From contig CAIKFN010000035.1 in the NCBI GenBank assembly GCA_903826715.1, positions 1 to 18,096 on the forward strand: 18,096 nucleotides of DNA, given 5' to 3'. The notes under the pieces are model-generated. The model had not been told where the DNA came from and ran no database searches. It saw only the letters and a list, made by a program, of their open reading frames with translations. This DNA is from an uncultured Actinomycetes bacterium (GTDB lineage Bacteria; Actinomycetota; Acidimicrobiia; Acidimicrobiales; RAAP-2). Each line of letters opens with the position of its first letter. Positions within the stretch are counted from its first letter, which is position 1. A program made the position numbers and the translations under genes. Of the stretch, positions 5,890 through 13,594 are shown one piece after another.

Positions 5890-7782
5890 ATGAGCATGCA
5901 TGGTGGCGGTGGTGGTGCAGCCAGGAGCGGTCGCATGGGGATGCGTGGTCTAACTAAAGACCGCAACATGCTCGAACATCAAATTACTAAGGGCACATTC
6001 CCACGCGTTCTCTTGTACGCAAAGCAGTACAAGAAGATTCTTATTATTTTTCTCTGTGCGGTAATCACGGATGCAATAGTTAGCTCTGTTTCTCCACTGC
6101 TGCTTAGAGCAATCATTGACAAGGGGATCATTGGCAAGAATCAAGGGCTCATCATTGGTCTCGCGTTTTTAACCGCACTTCTTGCAGTCTTTGATGCACT
6201 TCTTTCACTTATCGAGCGCAGAATCTCTGCCGTAATTGGTGAGGGCCTCATTTGCGATCTGCGTTCTGAAGTGTTCCAGCACATTCAGTCAATGCCAATC
6301 GCGTTCTTCTCTCGCACTCAAACAGGGGCACTTATCAGTCGTCTAAACAATGACGTGATTGGTGCTCAGCAAGCATTCACCGACCTGTTCTCGAACATTG
6401 TTGGTAATTTGATTTTGGTCAGCATCGTGCTCGGAACAATGTTTGTCTTGAGCTGGCAGATCACTCTGGTGGCACTGATACTCGTTCCAGTGTTCTTGCT
6501 CCCTGCACGTCGTGTTGGAAAGCGCCTTGGGGGATTGTTCGCACGCGGCAATGAACTCAACGCAAACATGAACATGGTGATGAATGAGAGATTCAATGTT
6601 GCTGGAGCAATGTTGGTGAAGCTTTTTGGTCGTCCAGCCGATGAACAGAAGCGTTTTAGAGATAGCGCAATGGAAGTTCGTGACATTGGAATAGACCAGG
6701 CGATTTACTCTCGTTTTTTCTTCATTGCACTTTCGCTCACTGCATCACTAGCAACAGCCTTCGCCTATGGATTTGGTGGGGTACAGGCGCTTAACGGAAC
6801 ACTCGCCGTTGGAACAGTGGTTGCCATTACGGCATATCTCACGAGACTCTATGGTCCTTTGACGCAGCTTTCAAACATCAACATTGACTACATGTCAGCA
6901 ATGATTAGCTTTGAGCGCTTGTTTGAAGTGCTTGATCTTGAGCCGATGATTAAAGAAAGTTCAACAGCAACGTCAATTCCTTCTGGCCCCGCCAGACTTG
7001 AATTCGATCACGTTGTCTTCTCCTACCCATCTGCTGAGGAGGTGTCGCTCGCATCACTAGAAGCGGTTGTAAAGCTTGAAAAAGTCGCTAAGACCGATGT
7101 CCTGCACGACCTTTCATTTGTGGTTGAACCCGGAACAATGACTGCACTCGTTGGGCCAAGTGGTGCGGGTAAGACAACTATCTCGCTGTTGGTATCACGC
7201 CTCTATGACGTGATCTCGGGTTCAGTTCGAATTAATGGACTCGACATTAGAGATGCAACAACTGAGTCACTAAACGCAACTGTTGGTGTTGTTACTCAAG
7301 ATTCTCATCTCTTTCACGACACCATTCGTGTAAACCTTCTCTACGCCAAACCCGACGCCACCGAGCAAGAACTCGAGAAGGCTCTTAGGTCTGCACAAAT
7401 TTGGCCATTGGTGGAATCACTTCCGCTAGGCCTTGAAACTGTTGTTGGAGAACGCGGCTACCGACTTTCAGGTGGCGAGAAGCAGCGCATTGCTCTTGCT
7501 CGACTGCTTCTAAAGTCACCAAAGCTCGTTGTGCTCGACGAAGCAACTGCTCACCTTGATGCCGAGAGTGAATCGTTGGTTCAAAAGGCTTTGGAAGAAA
7601 CCATGTCAGAGCGCACTTCGCTGGTGATTGCACACCGACTATCAACAATCAGAAATGCAGACCAGATTCTTGTAATCGAAGACGGCAGGGTTGTTCAGCG
7701 TGGATCGCACACAGAGTTACTGCGCGAAGGTGGACTTTACAAAGATCTCTACGAGACGCAGTTCGCGCAGCAAGAGAGTTAG
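5890..7782 (+). CDS. ABC exporter, fused permease and ATPase (type IV fold)
   Basis: A 630-residue half-transporter that would act as a dimer, exporting a lipid, peptide or drug. A Gly-rich N terminus (MSMHGGGGGA) precedes the six-helix membrane domain (about 48-335). The ATPase domain has A-loop Tyr379, Walker A GPSGAGKTT (422-430), Q-loop Gln470, signature LSGGEKQR (526-533), Walker B LVVLDEA (546-552) and H-loop His582. All catalytic residues are intact, so a homodimer could work. An insertion of about 20 residues (381-402) separates the A-loop from the strand before Walker A, seen in my recollection in other actinobacterial members. The gene is preceded by a Shine-Dalgarno and ends with its stop overlapping the stop of the convergent enoyl reductase. 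The substrate cannot be inferred. Confidence 0.92.
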   Translation: MSMHGGGGGAARSGRMGMRGLTKDRNMLEHQITKGTFPRVLLYAKQYKKILIIFLCAVITDAIVSSVSPLLLRAIIDKGIIGKNQGLIIGLAFLTALLAVFDALLSLIERRISAVIGEGLICDLRSEVFQHIQSMPIAFFSRTQTGALISRLNNDVIGAQQAFTDLFSNIVGNLILVSIVLGTMFVLSWQITLVALILVPVFLLPARRVGKRLGGLFARGNELNANMNMVMNERFNVAGAMLVKLFGRPADEQKRFRDSAMEVRDIGIDQAIYSRFFFIALSLTASLATAFAYGFGGVQALNGTLAVGTVVAITAYLTRLYGPLTQLSNINIDYMSAMISFERLFEVLDLEPMIKESSTATSIPSGPARLEFDHVVFSYPSAEEVSLASLEAVVKLEKVAKTDVLHDLSFVVEPGTMTALVGPSGAGKTTISLLVSRLYDVISGSVRINGLDIRDATTESLNATVGVVTQDSHLFHDTIRVNLLYAKPDATEQELEKALRSAQIWPLVESLPLGLETVVGERGYRLSGGEKQRIALARLLLKSPKLVVLDEATAHLDAESESLVQKALEETMSERTSLVIAHRLSTIRNADQILVIEDGRVVQRGSHTELLREGGLYKDLYETQFAQQES

Positions 7783-8558
7783 CCCATTGCGTGGGCGCCA
7801 CCATCAACGTGGATGACTGATGCAGTCGTTCCTCGCATGAGTGGTGACAAGAGTGCAACGCCAGTATCTGCAACCGCACTTGAATCATTTACATCCCAGC
7901 CAAGTGGAGCTCGCTCGCCCCAGGTGTCTTCGAATGCTTGAAAACCTGGAATTGATTTTGCAGCCATTGTTCTAATTGGACCAGCAGCAAGCATGTTGAC
8001 TCGAATCTTGTCTGGTCCAACTTCACGGGCCAAGTACCGACCAAGTGATTCAAGGCCCGCCTTCATCACACCCATCCAGTCGTACATAGGATATGCGCGT
8101 GAGCCATCGAAGTCGAGGGCAATTACTGAAGCACCGCCAAGCGCTTCACTCTTTTGCAGCAGCGGACGAAATGCACCAACGAGTGCAGCGAGTGAATACG
8201 TAGAAATCTGCATCGCAGTAGAAACGTCTTCGTAAGGTGCAACGAACATTCCGCCACCTAGACATGACTGTGGCGCGTAACCAATTGCGTGCACAAGGCC
8301 GTCAAGGCGACCAAAGCGAGTTTCGACTTCTGTCACGGCAGCGGCGATCTGTTCAGGGCTAGTGACGTCTAGTTCGATTATTTCACCTACGTCACCAAGC
8401 TTTTTGGCGACTCGACGGGTAAGCGAGACGCCACGCCCGGCACCTGAAATAGCGACGGTTGCGCCCTCTTCTAGGCAGCGCTTGGCAATACCAAAAGCCA
8501 AAGAGTCATCGGTAAGTACGCCGGTTATAAGGATGCGGTGATTTGTAAGTAGTCCCAT
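7779..8558 (-). CDS. fabI: InhA/FabI-like NADH-dependent enoyl-ACP reductase
   Basis: A 259-residue short-chain dehydrogenase that performs the last reduction of fatty-acid elongation. It resembles mycobacterial InhA along its length: GLLTNHRILITGVLTDDSLA at the N terminus, the catalytic pair Tyr159-X6-Lys166 in YDWMGVMKAGLES, DFDGSRA (149-155), AAGPIRT (191-197) and a C-terminal DGGAH. The residue matching InhA Ser94 is Ala91 in VHAIGYAPQ. The ATG at 8558 was chosen over an upstream in-frame start at 8579 because the InhA N terminus begins MTGLL and a -10 hexamer lies seven bases upstream. It is convergent with the ABC exporter and divergent from npdG. No fabG neighbour is present, unlike the mycobacterial fabG1-inhA operon. 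Confidence 0.92.
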   Translation of the reverse strand: MGLLTNHRILITGVLTDDSLAFGIAKRCLEEGATVAISGAGRGVSLTRRVAKKLGDVGEIIELDVTSPEQIAAAVTEVETRFGRLDGLVHAIGYAPQSCLGGGMFVAPYEDVSTAMQISTYSLAALVGAFRPLLQKSEALGGASVIALDFDGSRAYPMYDWMGVMKAGLESLGRYLAREVGPDKIRVNMLAAGPIRTMAAKSIPGFQAFEDTWGERAPLGWDVNDSSAVADTGVALLSPLMRGTTASVIHVDGGAHAMG

Positions 8559-8564
8559 AGTTGT

Positions 8565-8571
8565 TAGCGTA
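8565..8571. promoter_or_regulatory. shared bidirectional -10 for fabI and npdG
   Basis: The seven bases TAGCGTA read TAGCGT (8565-8570) on the plus strand and TACGCT (8571-8566) on the minus strand. The minus element is seven bases from the fabI ATG (leaderless). The plus element would start npdG transcription near 8578, leaving a leader of about 23 bases containing AAGGA (8591-8595). The two -10 hexamers overlap almost completely, so the two polymerases could not bind at once. Confidence 0.45.
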
Positions 8572-8600
8572 CTTGGCAATAAGTGATTAAAAGGACGATG

Positions 8601-9251
8601 ATGGAATCAATTGGCATTCTTGGTGGAACAGGCCCTGCGGGACGTGGAGTCGCTGTACGACTCGCTTGCGCTGGATACAACGTGGTGCTTGGATCACGAG
8701 ACTCACAACGTGCAAGTGAGACTGCATCAGGCATCACCGTACGCGGTAATGGAAAAATTACTGGTGGAACAAATGATGATGCAGCGTCATGTGACATTGT
8801 CATCGTCGCCACGCCTTCTGACTCCGCAGTTGAAACTGCCGCGTCGCTGAAGTCAAAGCTCGATGGAAAGATTGTTGTGTCAATGGTGAACGCTCTGACT
8901 CGTGGCAACAAGGAACTAATTCCTGTCTACCCACCACTTGGATCAATGGCTGCAGAAATTGCTGCAGTGTTGACTGATTCAAAGATCGTTGGTGCCTTCC
9001 ATCACCTTCCTGCTGCACAGATGGAAGACCTCGACAGCGGCATTGATGCCGACGTAGTTATTTTCGGAGACGACGAAGAAGCTCGCAAGCGAATCAATGA
9101 CATTGTCAATGAGATGCCAGGACTGTTTGCAATCATTGCTGGTTCGATGGCTCTCGCAAGCGCAGTTGAAGCATTTACCGCAGTTTGCATCTCAATTAAC
9201 ATCCGTCACCGTGCTCACAGCTACGTGAAGATGGCAGGACTTACTCACTAA
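8601..9251 (+). CDS. npdG: F420-dependent NADP oxidoreductase (NpdG/Fno-like)
   Basis: A 216-residue dehydrogenase that exchanges hydride between coenzyme F420 and NADP. The Rossmann motif is IGILGGTGPAGRG (4-16). GSRD (31-34) follows beta strand 2 and suits the NADP 2'-phosphate. Other family features are VVSMVNAL (92-99) and the AFHHLPA segment (132-138). The ATG at 8601 was chosen: AAGGA ends five bases upstream, and the product begins just before the Rossmann strand. A GTG at 8583 and an ATG at 8598 are less likely. The stop TAA and the next start share a base (TAATG), so mshC is coupled. This implies the organism makes F420, but no F420 biosynthesis genes are visible. Confidence 0.88.
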   Translation: MESIGILGGTGPAGRGVAVRLACAGYNVVLGSRDSQRASETASGITVRGNGKITGGTNDDAASCDIVIVATPSDSAVETAASLKSKLDGKIVVSMVNALTRGNKELIPVYPPLGSMAAEIAAVLTDSKIVGAFHHLPAAQMEDLDSGIDADVVIFGDDEEARKRINDIVNEMPGLFAIIAGSMALASAVEAFTAVCISINIRHRAHSYVKMAGLTH

Positions 9252-10372
9252 TGCGTCTCTACGACACACAACGTGGTGGTGTATTCCCACTTGAAGCGGG
9301 ACCTGTCGTCACCATGTACAGCTGTGGCATTACTCCTTACGACGCTGCGCATTTGGGTCACGCTTTTGTCTATTTAACCTTCGACGTTTTACAACGTCGA
9401 CTTCGAGACGCTGGGCATGAAACACGGTGTGTACGAAATGTGACAGACGTTGATGACAGTATTTTGCAAAAGTCTCGAGAAATTGGTGTTAACTATCTCG
9501 ATCTTGCCGCACAAGAGATGGCGAAGTTCGATCGAGACATGCAACTAATTAATTTGCTGCCTGTTTACTCAGAACCACGCGCAACTGGAGCCATTCCAGA
9601 AATTCTTACCCTCATTGACCAACTCTTCAATGCTGGCGTTGCTTATGAAGTGGACGGATGGATTTATTTTGAGTGTTCGAAATTCCCGCGCTACGGACAA
9701 GTAAGTCATGAGACGTACGAATCAATGTTGGCGCTATCTGCAGTTCATGGTGGAAACATTGAAGACACTCGTAAGCGTGATCCGCTCGACTTTGTTCTTT
9801 GGCAACCTTCACTTGAGGATGAGCCATCTTGGGAATCAAGATGGGGAGCTGGCAGGCCCGGTTGGCACATCGAGTGCTCTGCACTTGCGCAACGTGATTT
9901 AGGTGCGACGCTGGACGTTCATGGTGGTGGCAGAGACCTTGCTTTCCCTCACCACGAATCTGAAGCGGCACAAAGTGAAACAGCTAATGGTGTGCAGTTT
10001 GTAAAACACTGGCTACATGTTGGCCTCGTTGGACTTGACGGCATCAAGATGTCAAAGTCGCTCGGAAACTTGGTTTTTGTGTCTGCACTTGCTGAAAAGG
10101 CAGAACCAGCTGCGGTTCGATTAGCGCTTCTTTCTCAGCACTACCGCCACGACTGGCAGTGGACTGATGAACTTCTCTCAATTGCACAGTCTCGACTAGC
10201 GACGTGGCGCTCGACACTTGTCAATGGAAGAACCGGCACCGTGCTTGACGAAGTGCGTAGCGCTCTTGATGATGACTTAAATACTCCGTTGGCCCTAACT
10301 AAAATTGATGATGCGGCACACGCTGGTTACAGCGTTGGCTCAGCGGCAGCACTTCTCGGCATTACGCTGTAG
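9251..10372 (+). CDS. mshC: cysteine:1D-myo-inosityl glucosaminide ligase (mycothiol synthesis)
   Basis: A 373-residue relative of cysteinyl-tRNA synthetase that joins cysteine to GlcN-inositol in mycothiol biosynthesis. It has YSCGITPYDAAHLGHA (23-38) with zinc ligand Cys25 and the HIGH-type HLGH (34-37). NVTDVDD lies at 63-69, WHIECSALA (205-213) carries Cys209, GGGRDLAFPHHE (225-236) carries His234, and KMSKS is at 266-270. CGITPYDA is typical of MshC, whereas CysS normally has a CGPTVYD-type sequence. It lacks the tRNA-binding C-terminal domains of CysS and is shorter than Mycobacterium MshC (about 412 residues), with loss mainly at the C terminus. It is coupled to npdG and lies 15 bases before thrS. 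Confidence 0.9.
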   Translation: MRLYDTQRGGVFPLEAGPVVTMYSCGITPYDAAHLGHAFVYLTFDVLQRRLRDAGHETRCVRNVTDVDDSILQKSREIGVNYLDLAAQEMAKFDRDMQLINLLPVYSEPRATGAIPEILTLIDQLFNAGVAYEVDGWIYFECSKFPRYGQVSHETYESMLALSAVHGGNIEDTRKRDPLDFVLWQPSLEDEPSWESRWGAGRPGWHIECSALAQRDLGATLDVHGGGRDLAFPHHESEAAQSETANGVQFVKHWLHVGLVGLDGIKMSKSLGNLVFVSALAEKAEPAAVRLALLSQHYRHDWQWTDELLSIAQSRLATWRSTLVNGRTGTVLDEVRSALDDDLNTPLALTKIDDAAHAGYSVGSAAALLGITL

Positions 10373-10387
10373 GGAGCGAAAGGCATC

Positions 10388-12370
10388 ATGTCGGACATTC
10401 AAGTACTTCTCCCAGACGGTAGTGAGCGCACACTGACAAGTGGCGCTAGTGCACTTGATCTCGCGACTCAAATTGGCGCTCGACTTGCAAAGGATGCTCT
10501 CGCTGCAGAAGTTAATGGACAACTCACTGACCTTGGTACCCCTCTTAAGTCTGGCGACAAAGTAGCGATTGTTACTCCCGCGAGTGAAAACGGAAGAGAT
10601 GTTCTGCGTCACTCAACAGCGCACGTTTTGGCTCAAGCAGTTTGTCGCCTATGGCCAGGAGCGCATTACGCGATTGGGCCATCAATTTCGAATGGTTTTT
10701 ATTACGACTTTGAGCTTCCGGGTGGAGCACGATTCTCAGATGACGACCTTCCTCGCATTGAAGAGGAAATGCACAAGATCTTTAAGGAAGACCAACCCTT
10801 CACACGTTCAGAACACTCATTTGAAGAAGGACTCAAATTATTCAAAGATCAGCCATTCAAAGTTGAAATCATCAACGCTGTCAAAGATGGCGGCACTGAA
10901 GAAGATCTAAACGAAGTTGAAAGCACAACTGCTGTTTCTGCTTATTCAAACTCTCCGGCATTCGTTGACCTTTGTCGCGGACCTCATGTTCCATCAACAT
11001 CACGACTTGGTCACTTCAAGTTGATGCGAGTTGCTGGCGCGTACTGGCGTGGTGATGAAAAGCGAGCACAACTTCAACGCATCTACGGAACTGCGTGGGA
11101 ATCTAAAGATGCACTCGCAGCACACCTCGAACAGCTTGAGCAAGCTGAACTTCGCGACCACCGTCGCCTTGGACAAGAACTTGATCTCTTCTCATTCCCA
11201 TCCGAGCTTGGACCAGGACTCGCAGTCTTTCACCCACGTGGTGGAACAATGAGACGCGTGATGGAAGAATATTCACGCAGCCGCCACGTTGCTGGTGGCT
11301 ACGAGTTTGTGTACTCACCACACATCACCAAGGCTGAACTTTTTGAGACTTCAGGCCACCTGCAGTGGTTCGCTGATGGAATGTACCCACCAATGGAACT
11401 TGACGATGGGCAGAGTTACTACCTAAAGCCAATGAACTGTCCGTTCCACGTACTGATTTTTAAGTCTCGTCAACGTAGTTACCGTGAACTCCCACTGCGC
11501 CTGTTCGAGTTTGGAACGGTATATCGCTACGAAAAGTCTGGTGCAGTGCACGGACTTACTCGTGTTCGTGGAATGACCCAAGACGATGCACACATCTTTT
11601 GTACTCGTGATCAGATGACTGAAGAATTAACAAGTTTGCTGAAGTTCGTTCTTGACCTACTACGTGACTTCGGACTTAATGACTTCTATCTAGAACTTTC
11701 AACTCGCCCTGAAGGCAAGGCCGTTGGAACAGATGAAGAGTGGAACGAAGCAGAATCAACGCTTGCGAGCGTTGCTAATGCCGCAGGTCTTGAACTTGTC
11801 ATGGACCACGCTGGTGGAGCGTTCTATGGTCCAAAGATTTCTGTACAGGCTCGCGACGCTATTGGTCGCACTCACCAGATGTCAACAATTCAGCTCGACT
11901 TCCAGTTACCTCAGCGTTTTGATGCCAGCTTCATTGGTAGTGATAATGCTCGTCAACGTCCGATCATGATTCACCGTGCACTCTTTGGTTCCGTTGAACG
12001 CTTCATGGCAATTTTGATTGAACACTACGCAGGGAACATGCCAACGTGGATTGCCCCAGAACAGGTACGAGTACTTGGAGTTAGTGGTGCCCACGATGAC
12101 TACGCCTACGAAGTTGCTAACGCGCTCAAGCTTGACGGGGTTCGTGCAATTGTTGATCCTGCGAACGAACCACTCGGTGGACGCATTCGCCGTGCGAAGT
12201 TAGAAAAGATTCCTTACATCGTGGTTGTTGGTGACGATGATGTTGCGAACGGAACTCTTGGAGTTAATGCTCGAGGAACGAACGACCCTGAGCGTGGTGT
12301 GACACGTACACAGTTCCGCGAGAAATTGCTCGCAGAAATTGCCAGTCACGGTTCACCTGAGGCGAACTAA
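10388..12370 (+). CDS. thrS: threonyl-tRNA synthetase
   Basis: A 660-residue class II aminoacyl-tRNA synthetase of full bacterial length. The TGS domain is at about 1-62, and the editing domain at about 65-240 carries HSTAH (75-79) and CRGPH (196-200). The catalytic core has motif 1 near 275-310 and motif 2 FGTVYRYEKSG...RVRG (375-395), with zinc ligands Cys351 (MNCPFH), His402 (QDDAHIF) and His529. Motif 3 is around IHRALFGSVERF (528-539), and the anticodon-binding domain is at about 550-660. All editing and catalytic residues seen are intact. A Shine-Dalgarno-like GAAAGG (10378-10383) precedes the ATG. The HIT gene begins directly at its stop codon. No T-box leader is present. Confidence 0.97.
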   Translation: MSDIQVLLPDGSERTLTSGASALDLATQIGARLAKDALAAEVNGQLTDLGTPLKSGDKVAIVTPASENGRDVLRHSTAHVLAQAVCRLWPGAHYAIGPSISNGFYYDFELPGGARFSDDDLPRIEEEMHKIFKEDQPFTRSEHSFEEGLKLFKDQPFKVEIINAVKDGGTEEDLNEVESTTAVSAYSNSPAFVDLCRGPHVPSTSRLGHFKLMRVAGAYWRGDEKRAQLQRIYGTAWESKDALAAHLEQLEQAELRDHRRLGQELDLFSFPSELGPGLAVFHPRGGTMRRVMEEYSRSRHVAGGYEFVYSPHITKAELFETSGHLQWFADGMYPPMELDDGQSYYLKPMNCPFHVLIFKSRQRSYRELPLRLFEFGTVYRYEKSGAVHGLTRVRGMTQDDAHIFCTRDQMTEELTSLLKFVLDLLRDFGLNDFYLELSTRPEGKAVGTDEEWNEAESTLASVANAAGLELVMDHAGGAFYGPKISVQARDAIGRTHQMSTIQLDFQLPQRFDASFIGSDNARQRPIMIHRALFGSVERFMAILIEHYAGNMPTWIAPEQVRVLGVSGAHDDYAYEVANALKLDGVRAIVDPANEPLGGRIRRAKLEKIPYIVVVGDDDVANGTLGVNARGTNDPERGVTRTQFREKLLAEIASHGSPEAN

Positions 12371-12871
12371 ATGCCTTTAGAGCGGTTCTCTGCGGCGTGG
12401 AGAGAAGAATACGTCAGGAGTAGTGCAGCGATTGATAACTCCAAGGAGAGCACCAGCTGCGTCTTCTGCAAATTAAGTACTGATGATGTGAGTGCTGAAT
12501 CCGGAGTACTTCTTAAAACAGAATTCTCATTCGTGACTCTTAACGCGTTCCCTTATGGATCGGGACACCTTCTTGTGCTGCCACTTCGCCATCTACAGGG
12601 ACTAGGTGATTTAAACGACGTCGAATACGCAGATTTCTATTTAACGCTTCGACGCACAGTTGTGGCATTAGAAAAAACGTATGCAGCTGACGGCATGAAC
12701 GTAGGAATGAATCTTGGTCGCGCCGCCGGGGCGGGGATTCCTAAACATCTTCATGCTCATGCGCTGCCGCGCTGGGACGGAGACACCAATTTCATGGCTT
12801 CAATTGGAGAAACAAAGGTATTACCTGAATCTCTTCAGTCAACGTGGCAGAAAGTTCACGCAAATCTTTAG
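12371..12871 (+). CDS. HIT-family hydrolase/phosphorylase (Ap4A phosphorylase-like)
   Basis: A 166-residue histidine-triad protein. The active-site motif is HLHAHAL (126-132; His126, His128, His130), preceded by NVGMNLGRAAGAGI (110-123). A CXXC pair (Cys30, Cys33 in CVFC) may bind zinc, as in many actinobacterial members. The position between thrS and pgsA matches M. tuberculosis Rv2613c, a diadenosine tetraphosphate phosphorylase, so degradation of Ap4A, a side product of aminoacyl-tRNA synthetases, is the likely role. The ATG directly follows the thrS stop with no gap and no separate Shine-Dalgarno. The protein is shorter than Rv2613c (195 residues). Confidence 0.9.
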   Translation: MPLERFSAAWREEYVRSSAAIDNSKESTSCVFCKLSTDDVSAESGVLLKTEFSFVTLNAFPYGSGHLLVLPLRHLQGLGDLNDVEYADFYLTLRRTVVALEKTYAADGMNVGMNLGRAAGAGIPKHLHAHALPRWDGDTNFMASIGETKVLPESLQSTWQKVHANL

Positions 12872-12874
12872 TTC

Positions 12875-12898
12875 TAATGGGCATGTTTTAGCCCATTA
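12875..12898. repeat. perfect inverted repeat between the HIT gene and pgsA
   Basis: TAATGGGC, an 8-base loop ATGTTTTA, then GCCCATTA form a perfect 8-bp stem starting 4 bases after the HIT stop. No T run follows on the plus strand, so it is a weak terminator at best. A -10-like TACACT (12897-12902) overlaps its right arm, so it could instead be an operator for pgsA, or an mRNA processing or stabilising hairpin. Confidence 0.55.
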
Positions 12899-12926
12899 CA
12901 CTTGTAGTTAAGAGTCCGGAGGCTCA

Positions 12927-13592
12927 ATGTTCGACGGAAAATTTCGTAAAACTTTAGATGCTGGCACTGCACCAGTTGGAAGAATCCTCGTCAAAATTGG
13001 GTTCTCGCCAGATGTCTTGACAGCATTAGGGCTTGTCTTTGCCGTCGCGACTGGCTGGGCAATTGGATCAGGACATCACTGGTTCGCAATCGTTCTTCTC
13101 ATCGCCACTGGCTTTCATGACATGTTTGACGGTGCGGTTGCTAAAGCTTCTGACCGTGCAAGTCAGCGTGGCAGTTTCTTTGACTCTGTAATTGACCGAA
13201 TTTCAGATGCGGCTTTGCTCATGGGTGCTGCGTATTACCTAACTGCCCATAACCGTGGCCAATTAGTCCTTCTTCCATTTGCCATCCTCACAGCCACATT
13301 CTTGATTTCGTACCAGCGTTCGAAGGCTGAGAGCTTGGGGCTCACTGCAAAAGGTGGTCTTATGGAGCGCGCAGAGCGAATGATTCTGATGGGTGTTGCA
13401 CTTCTTGCGAAGCCAATCTTTATTCCAGTTCTATGGCTTATGTTGCTTCTGACGACGATGACCGCACTTGGTCGTTTCATGCGAGTTTGGAAAGTAGCTG
13501 CGAGCCCACCTCCCCAAGAGCACACTCCTCTTTCTGACATTCAGAATTCAATTCGACGCCGTCGAGGACTTAGTCGCGCATCGCGTCGCTAA
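12927..13592 (+). CDS. pgsA: CDP-alcohol phosphatidyltransferase, probably phosphatidylinositol (phosphate) synthase
   Basis: A 221-residue membrane enzyme that would join CDP-diacylglycerol to inositol phosphate, giving the lipid on which PimA acts. The family motif D-X2-DG-X2-A-R-X8-G-X3-D-X3-D is present at 65-90 (Asp65, Asp68, Gly69, Gly82, Asp86, Asp90), except that the usual Arg is Lys73 (DGAVAKA). About six membrane helices surround it (for example 31-47, 52-63, 95-107, 114-127, 153-175). The basic tail ends RRRRGLSRASRR. A strong GGAGG (12918-12922) lies four bases before the ATG. The assignment rests on the acyltransferase and pimA immediately downstream; phosphatidylglycerol phosphate synthase is the alternative. 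The next gene starts 2 bases after its stop. Confidence 0.87.
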   Translation: MFDGKFRKTLDAGTAPVGRILVKIGFSPDVLTALGLVFAVATGWAIGSGHHWFAIVLLIATGFHDMFDGAVAKASDRASQRGSFFDSVIDRISDAALLMGAAYYLTAHNRGQLVLLPFAILTATFLISYQRSKAESLGLTAKGGLMERAERMILMGVALLAKPIFIPVLWLMLLLTTMTALGRFMRVWKVAASPPPQEHTPLSDIQNSIRRRRGLSRASRR

Positions 13593-13594
13593 TC

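Noticed and set aside
9627..9971. 114-codon minus-strand frame inside mshC
   Set aside because: Antisense to the MshC zinc and substrate motifs, His/Gln-rich, with no promoter or ribosome site.
10373..10387. T-box or other leader regulating thrS
   Set aside because: Only 15 bases separate mshC from thrS; there is no room for a leader.
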